This document shows positions 46,136 to 57,029 of a stretch of DNA of 64,000 bases, piece after piece; positions within the stretch are counted from its first letter, which is position 1; every line of letters begins with the position of its first letter. Under the pieces are notes generated by a model. The model did not search any database. It was not told the DNA's origin and saw nothing but the letters and a program-made list of their open reading frames with translations. The DNA is from Taudactylus pleione (lineage: Eukaryota; Chordata; Amphibia; Anura; Myobatrachidae): positions 16,693,001 to 16,757,000 of the forward strand of contig JAUIMM010000016.1 in the NCBI GenBank assembly GCA_031769625.1, in the 5' to 3' direction. The position numbers and the translations under genes were made by a program.

Positions 46136-46755
46136 ACGTATCAGTGAAGTAACACAACTTAACTAAAACATGGATATCTACTGGCTTCACTTCTCTGCCA
46201 CCAATGCGGTCCTTAAAGTAATTCAGTCAATTCAAAACATAAGATAAAGAAGGAGGCCTTTTGTATCGAGTTATCTGAAATTGAGCATCAGTAGTCAGCA
46301 GAGGAAAACTATTCAGTACATCCCAATGAACAAACTGATTGGCAATTAGAAAACAGCTGTATTAGTGTGCTATTTCACTACTGAGGTTACACAACTGAGT
46401 GAAATCACACCCCAGAAACAGTCCATATGGTCTTTTTATCTGTACTAAGAATTTAAGGCATTATATGGCTTTAACTCGAAACAATTAAAACCCCAACCAA
46501 ATTAATTACACTCCAATCCATCAGTTAATGCAGGATAAACTAACTATACTCCAGCAAAGTATTGTTAATCATTATGAGTCAAAAGTATTGTCAATTATTA
46601 CAGCCAAACTATTGTTAATCATTAAGAACATAGAGGATAATTAAAGTTGTATTTTGTAATGAACAGGTATAAAGTTAGAATGCTCAAATAATAAAAATGG
46701 TTTTAAAAATGTCATTTAAATCTTACAAACAGAAATTAAAATGCATTCTGCAGTG
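46136..46755. other. No gene recognised
   Basis: AT-rich; nothing assigned. Confidence 0.5.
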
Positions 46756-46759
46756 TTAA

Positions 46760-47149
46760 GCTGGGTACACATTTACCCGACCCAGTGGCCAACCGGCTAT
46801 CGCACCGACCGAGCGCCTGATTTGGTAAGCCATACTCACTTAACAATCGGCCGCTCGATATGTCTGGCCAGATATCACAACTGGGCAGGCATTTAAATTT
46901 GCCTGCCTAGTTGTGATGTCAGTGTTGGCGGTTCCTGCGGCTAATGTACAGGTGGTTGTTGGGTTGCCCGTACACACAGGCAGATGTACCCATATATCTG
47001 CAAAATATATCGGCATTGGCTGTGCTGCAGGGCTGACCTGATATGTCATTCACAGACATATTGGGTATACACATCCGCCGATGCACTAGCGATATATCCT
47101 TCGTCATCCGAACGAACAATACAAGTACATCAACAAGTGTGTACCCAGC
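46760..47149. mobile_element. TTAA-flanked MITE (GCTGGGTACACA)
   Basis: Exact TTAA on both sides (46756-46759, 47150-47153) and perfect terminal pairing GCTGGGTACACA/TGTGTACCCAGC. 390 bp, non-coding. piggyBac or Kolobok by TSD; no transposase in the window. Related ends at 19217, 32493 and 63500. Confidence 0.8.
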
Positions 47150-47153
47150 TTAA

Positions 47154-47849
47154 AGCAGTGTAAGGTGAAGGTAAAGGTAAGGTAAAGATGATCCCACAAA
47201 AATTGCTAAATTATTTGTTTCAAATAGTAAACATTTTAAGTACCTCTTTTTGGGGAGGTTTATAGAAGGTTTATAGATGGTATTTCATGTATATTCTGCA
47301 TTATTCACCTATTTGTGAAATTACATTGTTGTGCACTTCTGCCACCAAAAAAAACTGTTTACTGTTTGTGCCCTAATATTGTCTCAAAGTCAGTTATTGA
47401 TATTACTTCATCCATTTTGCACATTGTGACTTAATTATATTGTGAGTATGGTTTGTGTGGGCCTGACCATGGTTTCGCCAGATCATGGGTAGGGCTTATA
47501 ATGTTCCAATCTTGCTTTTTTAAATATTGGAATGTACCACTTAAATAAGCAAAATTGTATCTTAATTTTAGATGGGTGAACAGAATCACAAGAAAAAATT
47601 CCATACAAACTTCAGCTTTTGCCTATTAATCTTCTCATGTACCCCTCATTGCCCATTAGTAGAACTCCTAAATCTGAACCTACCCCAATTACAATCACTG
47701 ATTGCAATTAAAAAACTTAACTCCAACCTTGCCATGCGACGTTAAATATGCCATTGGCAATCAACTTTAGCAATCAAAGGGTCAGAATTAAATTGGAATC
47801 TTAAAATACAGCTACAGATGTGTCCTCATGCATCTAGCCTTAATAAGCC
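47154..47849. other. No gene recognised
   Basis: AT-rich; nothing assigned. Confidence 0.5.
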
Positions 47850-47979
47850 ATGCAACCCAAGATGCTTCCGCAGCCAGCGATACTCAGCAATGGGGCAAAC
47901 AGATGTACTTGTGAATAAATAAACATAAATGACATAAATTAATGTGCAAAATAAAAAAACAAATGTATAAAGAAACAAT

Positions 47980-48570
47980 GGGCCTGATTCAGAGCCGGTC
48001 GCTATTTGCGGTCGTTCGTTCCAAAAAAAGGGGTGGCTATTCAAATGAACCGTTCGCTCTTTGCGGTCTGTTCACGCCTCTATGTCTGAACGAGCGAACA
48101 AAACTTGCGGTCGTTTTTTGGATAACTACGCCCCCTGGCCGCTCGCATCCTACGTCATGTCCGCTATTTATTAGATTAATTGAGTACATCGACCAGCGTA
48201 TGAACTGCTCGCTATTCTTGTGGTTGGTTTTTCCTACCACAAATTTGCGAGCAGTTCTCACTATAAAATAACCCAGTGACGTGGTCAGTGACGCTGCTGT
48301 ATTAATTATGCACACCCATAAAACGCCCGTTTTGACCTTTAAGCACGCCTGCGATCGGATCTCCACTCCAAGCACCTTCCCCTGTTACCACCCACATACG
48401 CCTCCTCCTGTCACTCATATTAGCAGACATTCGCTATTTAGCGAACAAATGATTTTCGGCCGCACTGACTGGTTCGCGCATGCGTATTACGATCCATACG
48501 CATGCGCAGTTGGGCAAACATCGCTCGGAACGAACGAGCGGCCGCTTACGAGCGTCTCTGAATCAGGCCC
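47980..48570. mobile_element. Harbinger MITE in PLE-B, TSD AAT
   Basis: GGGCCTGATTCAGAGCCGGT at the left and CTCTGAATCAGGCCC at the right are inverted repeats; AAT flanks both sides (47977-47979, 48571-48573). It contains one strong internal hairpin at about 48200-48256 (GAACTGCTCGC and partner) and other weaker ones. The terminus matches the autonomous Harbinger in its first 14 bases. Confidence 0.8.
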
Positions 48571-48978
48571 AATATGTATAAGTTAATATCCCCCAATTTC
48601 ATGTTAAAAAAACGAGTTGATAATAACCAAGAAACCACAAATGAAATAATTAGAATACTAATACTATAACATACTGTTGTATCACACATAGAAATGGGAC
48701 CTATATCTCATAAAGGCCTGTTTGTATTGAACATCTATCTATTTCTGGAACTAGTTCTTTTTGCATCATATTCATCTATATGTCAATCACCTGAGCTATA
48801 TTCCACCTAAGTTGCTACCATCTATGAGATACATGAAATCGGGGGACATTCACTTATGCATATTGTTTCTTTATACATTTTTATTTTGCACATTCACTTA
48901 TGTAATTTATGTTTATTTATTCACAAGTACATCTGTTTGTCCCATTGAAGAGCATCGCTGGCCGCGGAAGCATCTTGG

Positions 48979-48992
48979 GTTGGCATAGCAAC
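48979..48992. promoter_or_regulatory. X-box-like site of PLE-B
   Basis: GTTGGCATAGCAAC, one change from an RFX X-box-like palindrome, 20 bp before ACGTCAC (49013-49019). Confidence 0.4.
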
Positions 48993-49135
48993 CCCCGGAG
49001 GTGAGCCGGGCCACGTCACTTCCAGCGCGACCCACGCTCTCCAGACATGTGAACGCGTCTGTGATGTAGCTCTGCTAGATTACACACCGGGTGGGGTATA
49101 CAGGTAAGTGCACTGCATGTTATTTGTTTATTGCA

Positions 49136-49178
49136 TATTCCTGACGACGGGGCTGTAATGGTCCCGAAACGTTGAAGT
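49136..49178 (+). other. Hammerhead-like motif of PLE-B
   Basis: ATTC, CTGACGA core, stem CGGG/CCCG region around a TGTAATGGT loop, GAAAC, GTT, GAAG. TTC and GAA on either side can pair as a short stem I. The ACGT tetramer again lacks a loop. Confidence 0.5.
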
Positions 49179-49249
49179 AAACTATTATTGTTTTTCAAAT
49201 CCTAGAGTGACGCTCTGTGTATTGCCACAACAGTGGCTTTTCACCTTGG

Positions 49250-49251
<2 letters not shown>

Positions 49252-49295
<44 letters not shown>

Positions 49296-49312
49296 ATATT
49301 ATTTATTTATAT
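49252..49312. repeat. (TA)n microsatellite between PLE-B and PLE-C
   Basis: TA dinucleotides with TTTA interruptions, bounded on the left by the PLE-B tail and on the right by the PLE-C inverted terminus. Confidence 0.9.
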
Positions 49313-49383
49313 ACAGTTACCCCAAATGGGCGACACTCAGTAGACTTTTCAAAAACATCTTTCTTGTCAAAACATTTAATCAA

Positions 49384-49418
49384 GGTTCGTTTTGGGATTC
49401 CCCCCTTCGTCAGGAACA
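49384..49418 (-). other. Degenerate hammerhead-like motif in PLE-C left arm
   Basis: Minus strand: GTTCCTGACGAAGGGGGGAA, then TCCCAAAACG. The CTGACGA core is intact here but GAAA has become AAAA. Partner of 57242-57277. Confidence 0.45.
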
Positions 49419-49443
49419 GCAGATACAAAATATACAATACACA

Positions 49444-50190
49444 ATGGACTATGAACAGAGAAGAGTCTATTCATGGATAAATAATACTACTCCCTACAAT
49501 GATCGTCAGAGGTTTTACAAACAACGTTAAACGCATCCTAGATTTAAGGAACTGGAGGGTTCAAGCACTTCGCAAAGTGATTCTGAAGGAGCACCTTCTA
49601 TTTCTTCCACTGGTTCACTCCCTTTAGGGGCACAAACATGCTCCAGGGGGCAAAATCTAAAACTAGAAGGACGAGGAGGGCTCAACAAAACACGCGACAG
49701 AGCAAACAAAAAGCCACCGCGGAAATAGAAAATCTGATGTTCAATCTGTCATATACTCCAGTTAGTGAATCTGAACAAAGTGTACTATCGAAGGGATTAT
49801 CCTTTGTTCCCAGCACCAAAGTGGATCAGTTTCAATTGAAAGTGGACATGTTCAAGTTGAACCGGTCTCTGCATTTAAGGGATTATTTTGGTAAATGTGA
49901 GGTTGTAACCCCCATCATGAACGAGAAGGTTGTCCCAGACACATTAAGAAAAATCATTCCTAGATCCAAATTCGACCCGGTCTCACATAATGCATCCATA
50001 AAGACTTTTATTTGATTACTCGAGGAGGATGGATTAAAATCATCACCCAGTATACATCAACGGTATAATTTAAACAAGGAGGAACACATAGCTTTAAAGT
50101 CCCTGTCTGAAAGAAAGGACATTGTTATTCGTAGTGCGGACAAGGGTGGAGCAGTGGTACTGCAAAATCTCAGTCAATATAGGGAGGAGT
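49444..50190 (+). pseudogene. PLE-C N-terminal ORF part
   Basis: Begins at an ATG at the end of the inverted terminal repeat (MDYEQRRVYSWINN), with an early stop and a frameshift into the frame at 49638-50015. That frame has a basic stretch (SKTRRTRRAQQ) and the PLE pre-RT block (SVLSKGLSFVPSTK, DYFGKCE, RSKFDPVSHN). After a stop near 50013 the homologous text continues (ERKDIVIRSADKGGAVVLQN, the RT motif ADKGG) to the insertion point. Not functional. Confidence 0.8.
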
Positions 50191-50890
50191 GACCAAAAAG
50201 ATTATTGTGTAACCGGGTGGCGCTGGATATTCAAATATGAAGATATAAAACAAATGGTATGGTACTTAGTAGGGGTGTGCACCGGCCACTTTTCGTGTTT
50301 TGGTTTTGGATCTGGATCTTTCTTCGTGTTTTGGATCTGGATTGGTTTTGCCAAAACCACCCTTCCGTGTTTTGGGTTCTGGGTTTTGTGTTTTGGATCT
50401 GTATTTTTTTTTTTAAAAGCATAAAAACAGCTAAAATCACAGAATTTGTGGGTTTTTCTGCTCCTATGCTATTATTAACCTCAATAACCTTAATTTCCAC
50501 TAATTTCCAGTCTATTCTGAACACCTCACAATAGTGTTTTTATGTCCAAAAGGTTGCACCGAGGTAGCAGGATGACTATGCTAAGAGATACAAGTGGGCG
50601 GCACAAACACGTGGCCCATCTAGGAGTGACACTGCAGTGGCAGACAGGATGGCAGTTTGAAATACTAGGCCCCAAACAGAACATAATGCAAAGAAAAAAA
50701 AGAGGTGCAAGATGGAATTGTCCTTGGGCCCTCCCACCCACCCTTATGTTGTATAAACAGGACATGCACACTTTAACAAACCAATCATTTCAGCGCCAGG
50801 GTCTGCCACACGACTGTGGCTGAAATTATTGTTTCGTTTGGGCCCCCACAAAACAAGCTGGCAATTAATCTGTCCCTGCACAAACTGACT

Positions 50891-51240
50891 CTACGGAGGC
50901 AAGATGTCGTCCTCATCCTCCTCATCCACCGATTCCTCACCTTCTTCAGTGTTGTGTACATCCTCATCCTCACAGAGTATTAACTCGTCCCCGCTGGAAT
51001 CCACCACCACAGGTCCCTCTGTACGTTCTGGAGGCTGGTCTCCCTGGAAGAGTTGATAATTCATTTTTATGAACATCATCTTCTCCACATTTTGTGGAAG
51101 CAACCTCCTACGCCTTTTGCTGACAAGGTTCCCGGCTGCACTAAACACTCTTTCGGAGTGCACACTGGAAGGGGGGCAACTCAGGTAAAATAAAGCCAGT
51201 TTGTACAGGGGCCTCCTTCCTGCCAGTACATGTACGGACT
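50891..51240 (-). pseudogene. hAT C-terminal domain fragment, copy 2
   Basis: Minus-strand homologue of 13035-13432: SERVFSAAGNLVSKRRRRLL, VEKMMFIKMNYQLF and the acidic tail. A 13-nt deletion after YWQE relative to copy 1 shifts the frame. The stop position is conserved. Confidence 0.85.
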
Positions 51241-51289
51241 GTCTGACATGCCTACTTGGATGCTGTCACCGATGTAATCCTTTAACAGA

Positions 51290-52430
51290 TAGACGCACAC
51301 TTGTCGCTGCTGCTTTGAGGATGCAGGTGCAGCTACAGCCCACACAATTCACAAAGACAGAAAAAAAAAGAAGAATTTTTTTATTGTTTGTGGAGTGCAC
51401 TTTGAGGGTTACACCACCCTTTAACAGACAGACACACGCTTGTCGCTGCTGCTTTAAGGATGCAGGTGCGGCTACAGCCAACACATTTCACAAAGACAGA
51501 AAAAAAAGATTTTTTTTATTGTTTGTGTAGCGCACTTTGAGGGTTACACCACCCTTTAACAGACAGACGCACGCTTGTCGCTGCTGCTTTAAGGATGCAG
51601 GTGCGTCTACAGCCCACACATTTCACAAAGAGAAAAAAAATAAGAATTTTTTAATTGTTTGTGGAGTGCACTTTGAGGGTTACACCACCCTTTAACAGAC
51701 AGACACACGCTTGTCGCTGCTGCTTTAAGGATGCAGGTGCGGCTACAGCCCACACATTTCACAAAGACAGAAAAAAAAGAAGAATTTTTTTATTGTTTGT
51801 GTAGCGCACTTTAAGGGTCACACCACCCTTTAACAGACAGATGCACGCTTGTCGCTGCTGCTTTAAGGATGCAGGTGCGGCTACAGCCCACACATTTCAC
51901 AAAGACAGAAAAAAAAGAAGAATTTTTTTATTGTTTGTGAAGTGCACTTTGAGGGTTACACCACCCTTTAGCAGACAGACGCACGCTTGTCGCTGCTGCT
52001 TTAAGGATGCAGGTACGGCTACAGCCCACACATTTCACAAAGACAGAAAAAAAAAAGATTTTTTTTATTGTTTGTGGAGTGCACTTTGAGGGTTACACCA
52101 CCCTTTAACAGACAAATGCACGCTTGTCGCTGCTGCTTTAAGGATGCAGGTGCGGCTACAGCCCACACATTTCACAAAGACAGAAAAAAAAAGAAGAATT
52201 TTTTTATTGTTTGTGAAGTGCACTTTGAGGGTTACACCACCCTTTAACAGACAGACGCACGCTTGTCACTGCTGCTTTTAGGATGCAGGTATGGCTACAG
52301 CCCACACATTTCACAAAGACAGAAAAAAAAAAGAATTTTTTTATTGTTTGTGGAGTGCACTTTGAGGGTTACACCACCCTTTAACAGACAAATGCACGCT
52401 TGTCGCTGCTGCTTTGAGGATGCAGGTGGA
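51290..52430. repeat. Array B, copy 2: ~137-bp units, nine copies
   Basis: Each unit has CGCACGCTTGTCGCTGCTGC, GGATGCAGGTGCGGCTACAG, CACAAAGACAGAAAAAA, then GTGCACTTTGAGGGTTACAC. Units are very similar to one another, so expansion appears recent compared with copy 1, which has about two. Confidence 0.9.
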
Positions 52431-52755
52431 ATCTAGACGGGATTTGGAACCAGGGACACACTACCTCCATCAATTGTCTAAATCCCACTGCACTAATGGC
52501 GGATACCGGACGCACGTCAAACACCAACATAGCAGTCAAGGCCTCAGTTATACGTTTTGCTTCAGGATGACTGCTGTCGTACTTCATCCTCCTCGCTAGG
52601 GACTGTTGGAGGGTCAATTGTTTAGTAAAAGTAGTGGTGTTCCTACTTCCTCTCTGGGATGATGAACAACTCCCAGCAGCAGCAACAGCACTAGGAGGAA
52701 GTAGTTCTTGATCTTTCCCTATTTTATTTTTATCGGAGAAAGTTTGGTCCTCCAT
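52431..52755 (-). pseudogene. hAT transposase internal/N-terminal fragment, copy 2
   Basis: Reads MEDQTFSDKNKIGKDQELLP, a Ser-rich linker, then KRITEALTAMLVFDVRPVSA and VGFRQLMEVVCPWFQIPSR. This block (ITEA...DVRP.S...GFR.LM...P...IPSR) is a conserved segment upstream of the catalytic domain in ZBED-type hAT transposases. It is absent from copy 1 and is flanked by the two arrays. The catalytic core is missing between it and the C-terminal fragment. Confidence 0.75.
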
Positions 52756-52769
52756 TTATGTTATATTGA

Positions 52770-53930
52770 TATATACGTGCGGCTAAGGCGCACACAAACA
52801 CAGAAAATATTTTTTTATTTTTGCTGGAGAGTAGTGCACTTTGTGGGTTACAGCACCCTTTAAGAAATGAGCCAGCCGGCCCTTTACTTATTGGACACAG
52901 GCGCATGCTTGGCGCTGCTCCTTTTTGATGCACGTGCAGCCACAGTGCACACAATTCACAAACACAGAAAATATATTTTTATTTTGTTTGGAGTGTACTT
53001 TGGGGGTTACAGCACCCTTTAACGGACAAGCCAGCCAGCCCTTTACTTATGGGACACAGGCGCACGCTTGGCGCTGCTCCTTTGTTGATGCACGTGCAGC
53101 CACAGTGCACACAATTCACAAACACAGAAATTTTTTTTTATTTTGTTTGGAGTGCCCTTTGGGGGTTACAGCACCCTCTTTAGCGGTCAATCCAGCTGGC
53201 CCTTAATTTATGGGACACAGGCGCACGCTTGGCACTACTTTGTTGATGCACGTGCGGCTACTGCGCACACAATTCACAAACACGAAAAAATATATTTTTT
53301 TATTTTGTGTGGAGTGCCCTTTGGGGGTTACAGCACCCTTTAGCGGTCAATCCAGCCGGCCCTTTATTTATGGGGCACAGGCGCACGCTTGGCACTACTT
53401 TGTTGATGCACGTGCGGCTACTGCGCACACAATTCACAAACACAAAAAATATATTTTTTTATTTGGTTTGAGTGCCCTTTGGGGGTTACAGCACCCTTTA
53501 GCGGTCAATCCAGCCGGCCCTTTATTTATGGGACACAGGCGCACGCTTGGCACTACTTTGTTGATGCACGTGCGGCTACTGCAATTCACAAACACAAAAA
53601 AATATATATTTTTATTTTGTTTGGAGTGCCCTTTGGGGGTTACAGCACCCTTTAGCGGTCAATCCAGCCGGCCCTTTATTTATGGGACACAGGCGCACGC
53701 TTGGCACTACTTTGTTGATGCACGTGCGGCTACTGTGCACACAATTCACAAACACAAAAAAATATTTTTTTTTATTTTGTTTGGAGTGCCCTTTGGGGGT
53801 TACAGCACCCTTTAACGGACAAGCCAGCCGGCCTTTTACTTATGGGACACAGGCGCAAGCTTGTTGATCCACGTGCAGCCACAGTGCACACAATTCACAA
53901 ACACAGAAAAAATATTTATTTTTTTTTGCA
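52770..53930. repeat. Array A, copy 2: ~158-bp units, about seven copies
   Basis: Units contain GGGACACAGGCGCACGCTTG, TTGATGCACGTGCGGCTACT, CACACAATTCACAAACAC, an A/T run and GGGGGTTACAGCACCCTTTA. Long frames such as the 201-codon frame at 53210-53815 follow the array and are not genes. Confidence 0.9.
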
Positions 53931-54227
53931 CTTGGGGGGAGCACCCCTGACGGACAGAGCACCCCCTGGACAACACTACAGCACCCCTTTAGGACACAGG
54001 ACTTTGGAGTGGACACAGCCCCTATGGACAACTGACTGCACAACACAGTCCAGCCAGCCCCATTGGACTTTGAAGTAGTGGACACAGCCCCTATGGACAA
54101 CAGCAGCACAGCGCAGCACAACACTGCACTACACTACACTACACTACACAGCCCACCCAGCCCTAACTCCCACCCTCCCTCTTCACTGTCCACAGCCGAG
54201 TGAGAAAATGGCGCCGACGCGGGTACC

Positions 54228-54234
54228 TTATATA
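54228..54234 (-). promoter_or_regulatory. TATA box of hAT copy 2
   Basis: TATATAA on the minus strand, same context as at 11194-11200. Confidence 0.55.
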
Positions 54235-54639
54235 GGATCCAAAACCCGCGAGACCCGGAAGGCGGGATGATGACATTTTGCCTCGATTTCAGATCCGAGT
54301 CCAAATTGGTTTTCTATATATATGTAGTATTCACAAAGAGGGTGGGGTCATGCGTACCCTACTCACGTAGTAAATATCCTGTGTTCTGCATATAAAGGTT
54401 TCTTTTAACTGTCCCCGGAGTTTTCCTTGTGATTTATCTCCATATAATAGATCCTTAAAAAAAGAGGAGTGGTGGTATGTATAGTTTGATATTTTTAATA
54501 ATATATAGTACATACACAAACATAAAACAAAAAAACATATAATCCTTATAAGGAACTTGCTGGACAACAAAACGGGAGATCTGGCATTATCTACTAAAAT
54601 ACCAGGTCATCATCTTTCTTATTATTTGGATTATATGTT

Positions 54640-54785
54640 GCAACCCTGCGGTAGGGTCTCGCTGCCGCAAACCCTGGAGTGATTTTGGCTCTATCAGAGC
54701 CAAAATCACGCCCACTGACATCATTAGTGATGTTAGTGGGGCCGGCTCCAGACGGTAGGCGTTCCCATGGGTCTGAATGACCCCC
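54640..54785. mobile_element. Fragment of multi-hairpin MITE
   Basis: Contains GTGATTTTGGCTCT with its complement (54679-54709) and a CCCACTGACATCATTAGTGA palindrome (54711-54740), the same two hairpin modules as 33804-33840 and 33776-33805 in reverse order, plus GGCGTTCCCATGGG. The other modules are missing. Confidence 0.7.
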
Positions 54786-54963
54786 TAAGTACCATACCAT
54801 TTGTTTTATATCTTCATATTTGAATATCCAGCGCCACCTGGTTACACAATAATCTTTTTGGTCATTCTGTATTTATTGGGGATAAGTGAGTCTCCTCTTT
54901 TGTGTTAGGCTGGAGGCAGCAGGTTTTGCGCACTACATTTTATAGTATATTCTTTGATACTCT

Positions 54964-56072
54964 AATATAGGGAGGAGTGTTATCGTCAACTTAATGATTC
55001 CACTACCTATAGGTCATTGTCAATTGATCCAATGTCCACTTATAAATTGGAATTGGATGATATTTTAGAGCAGGCATAATCAGGAAGGTACCAAAGTTAC
55101 ATAAAAATGCCACTGTGCCCCCTGGGACGTCCAATAATCTCAGCTAGGTCATCTTTATTTCATCCTGTGTCACTTTATCTGGACTCCATTTTAAATCCCT
55201 GTGTGCAACGGTTGCCCTCGTATTTGAAGGATACTAATGCTTTATTGGTGACCCTGAGAGATTTACATTTGTCTATGGATTTGGTGATCTCGTGCACGGT
55301 GGATGTCACCAGCCTCTAACACCTGCATCCCTCATGATACAGGTGTGGAGGCTGTTAGACAGCTCATTGTGAGTGATCCTGAGTATGGTGGGCCACCAGT
55401 GGATTTTTTTAATCAAACTACTATGGCTAGTTTTGATGAAAAATTATTTCTTTTTTGACGGGAGATATTATCTCCAGATAGCCGGGTGTGCGAAGGGGTC
55501 CTCTGTGGCCCCATCGTATGCTAACGCCTTCAAGTATTCAGTGGAATCCTCCATTTTTTATATACATAGAGAGTTGAGACATGAAGTTGCTTTGTATTTA
55601 AGGTTTATTGATCACCTTCTAATATTTTGGTTAGGGTCGGAGAATGACTTGATTAAGTTGTTAGAGTATACATTTTTTGGATGTGTGCATAACCCGTAAT
55701 GGCCACATATCTGATACTTCTTTGTTCACCAAGGATACAGATAGGAACACTATTTTAAGGGATAACCGTTTCCATCCTTATCCCTTGAGAAAAGGGTTGC
55801 CTTATTCCCAACTCCTGAGAGTGAGACGGATTACCTCGGATGAGGTTGAAACTATTCAGGCATTGGATAACATGATAGTGAAATTTGTAAAGCATAGGTA
55901 TCAGCTACAAGAATTAACTAAGATCAAAGTGAAGGTATTAGCTATTCCAAGGGCTAACCTTCTAGCTCCTATTGGTATCCATGATGATCAAGGTAATAAA
56001 AAACGCATTCCATGGGTTAATCGGTTTAGTACCAACAGCACACATGTAGTCAAACGTACCAAACAATGGTAG
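54964..56072 (+). pseudogene. PLE-C reverse transcriptase
   Basis: After the insertion the RT resumes with YRQLNDSTTYRSLSIDP, GRPIISARSSLFHPVSLYLD (RT motif), FFFDGRYYLQIAGCAKGS and LRFIDHLLIFWLG. In the last motif the usual ID-D reads FIDH, so a catalytic aspartate is lost. Stops and frameshifts near 55080, 55318 and 55440 break the frame. The thumb/connection follows (DNRFHPYPLRKGLPYSQLLR and on). Confidence 0.85.
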
Positions 56073-56684
56073 CCCATTATCAGCTCTGATAGAGAATTAC
56101 CAGGGTTACAAGAAACTGAACTTCTTCCTAGTTTTACGAGAAATAAAAACATTAAAGACAGGGTTGTTAAACTGGATATTAACGAATTGAGTAAACAGAA
56201 TAAACCTACTAATTTTCTGAGTATCAAAACGGGATGTCATCGCTGCTTAGGTTGTGTGACGGGTAGATCTCTACTAGTTAGTAACACTTTTTGTCATCCT
56301 CACACTGGCAGATGGTATGCGATTAAATTCGCATTGACTTGCTCCACTACATATGTTATTTACATGATTACGTGCCCCTGTGTCCTGTCGTATGTGGGTA
56401 AAACCCAGCACCAATTTGAAAAACGTATGGCATTGCATCGGAGCACCATACGACAGGCCATAGCGAGTGGCACTAGTGAGCAACCTGTTGCTCGACATTG
56501 GACACAGATGCAACATGGGGTAGCATCTTTAAGAGTAATTTTAATAGATTATGTTCCCCCTCTCATTAGGGGAGGAAATAAGAATAAAATCTTGATGCAG
56601 AAAGAAAGCAGGTGGATTTATAATTTAAATACTATTTCACCGAAAGGATTAATTGAAGCATTGTTGCTCCAATATTTTCTTTAG
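56073..56684 (+). pseudogene. PLE-C GIY-YIG endonuclease
   Basis: Frame from 56187: zinc-like linker CHRCLGCVTG, then YVIYMITCPCVLSYVGKTQ (GIY-YIG motifs), QFEKRMALHRSTI, a conserved PVARHW and glutamate in QKESRWIYNLN, ending in LLQYFL. The domain itself looks intact, but one stop (near 56072) separates it from the RT frame. Confidence 0.85.
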
Positions 56685-57029
56685 TCATATTTTATGGTAT
56701 ATTTTGCACAATCTGTTGTTGTTCATGTATATTATGTATGCTCACCCACTATAGTGGTTCAGTATAACCAGTGGGTTAACAAGCTTGGAGTTCATATTAT
56801 TACTGTCTTATCATTGCATATACTTATTGATAGATTGAGATGTCCTCCTTACATGGTGGTAGAGATTGTTTATTGAGGAGCATTTTAGCCATGCATTATG
56901 TCATTATTTGATATTTTTGACAATTAAATATTTAGTAAATGTTATAACATTTAGCCAGTTTTGGAAGATTGTTTACACTGATGAGTGTTATGATGGCATT
57001 AATCACCCATATTGCTCCTTTTTTTTTAT

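Larger units (their letters stand above)
47850..49251 (+). mobile_element. PLE-B: 3' end of a Penelope-like element with inverted partial copy
   Basis: The segment 48800-48985 reappears inverted at 47850-47979 continuing at 48574-48615; a Harbinger MITE (47980-48570) has since split the left arm. Downstream are an X-box-like site, ACGTCAC, and a hammerhead-like motif at 49136-49178, then a tail ending at a TA array. No RT or endonuclease coding is left, so it is a 5'-truncated or internally deleted copy. Confidence 0.65.
50270..54310 (-). mobile_element. hAT-derived element, copy 2 (~4.0 kb)
   Basis: Reverse-oriented relative of 11031-14064. The 3' terminus TAGGGGTGTGCACCGGCC is present at 50270; the 5' terminus is lost, since similarity stops near 54305 about 130 bp short of the expected end. 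It keeps the TATA promoter, arrays A and B (about 7 and 9 units), and two separate transposase fragments. No direct 8-bp TSD partner for GTACTTAG (50262-50269) is found next to the truncated end. Confidence 0.8.
50192..54963. mobile_element. 4.8-kb compound insertion in PLE-C, 16-bp TSD
   Basis: The PLE-C sequence AATATAGGGAGGAGTG is duplicated at 50176-50191 and 54964-54979. The insertion has short inverted arms (50192-50269 with 54786-54870) and about 92 bp beyond the arm on the right, the same plan as the palindromic element at 43204-44882. Inside lie hAT copy 2 and a fragment of the multi-hairpin MITE. I infer a non-autonomous PLE-type insertion later hit by a hAT element. Confidence 0.7.

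Noticed and set aside
53210..53815. 201-codon plus-strand frame
   Set aside because: Spans units of array A; antisense to the hAT element and without domain.
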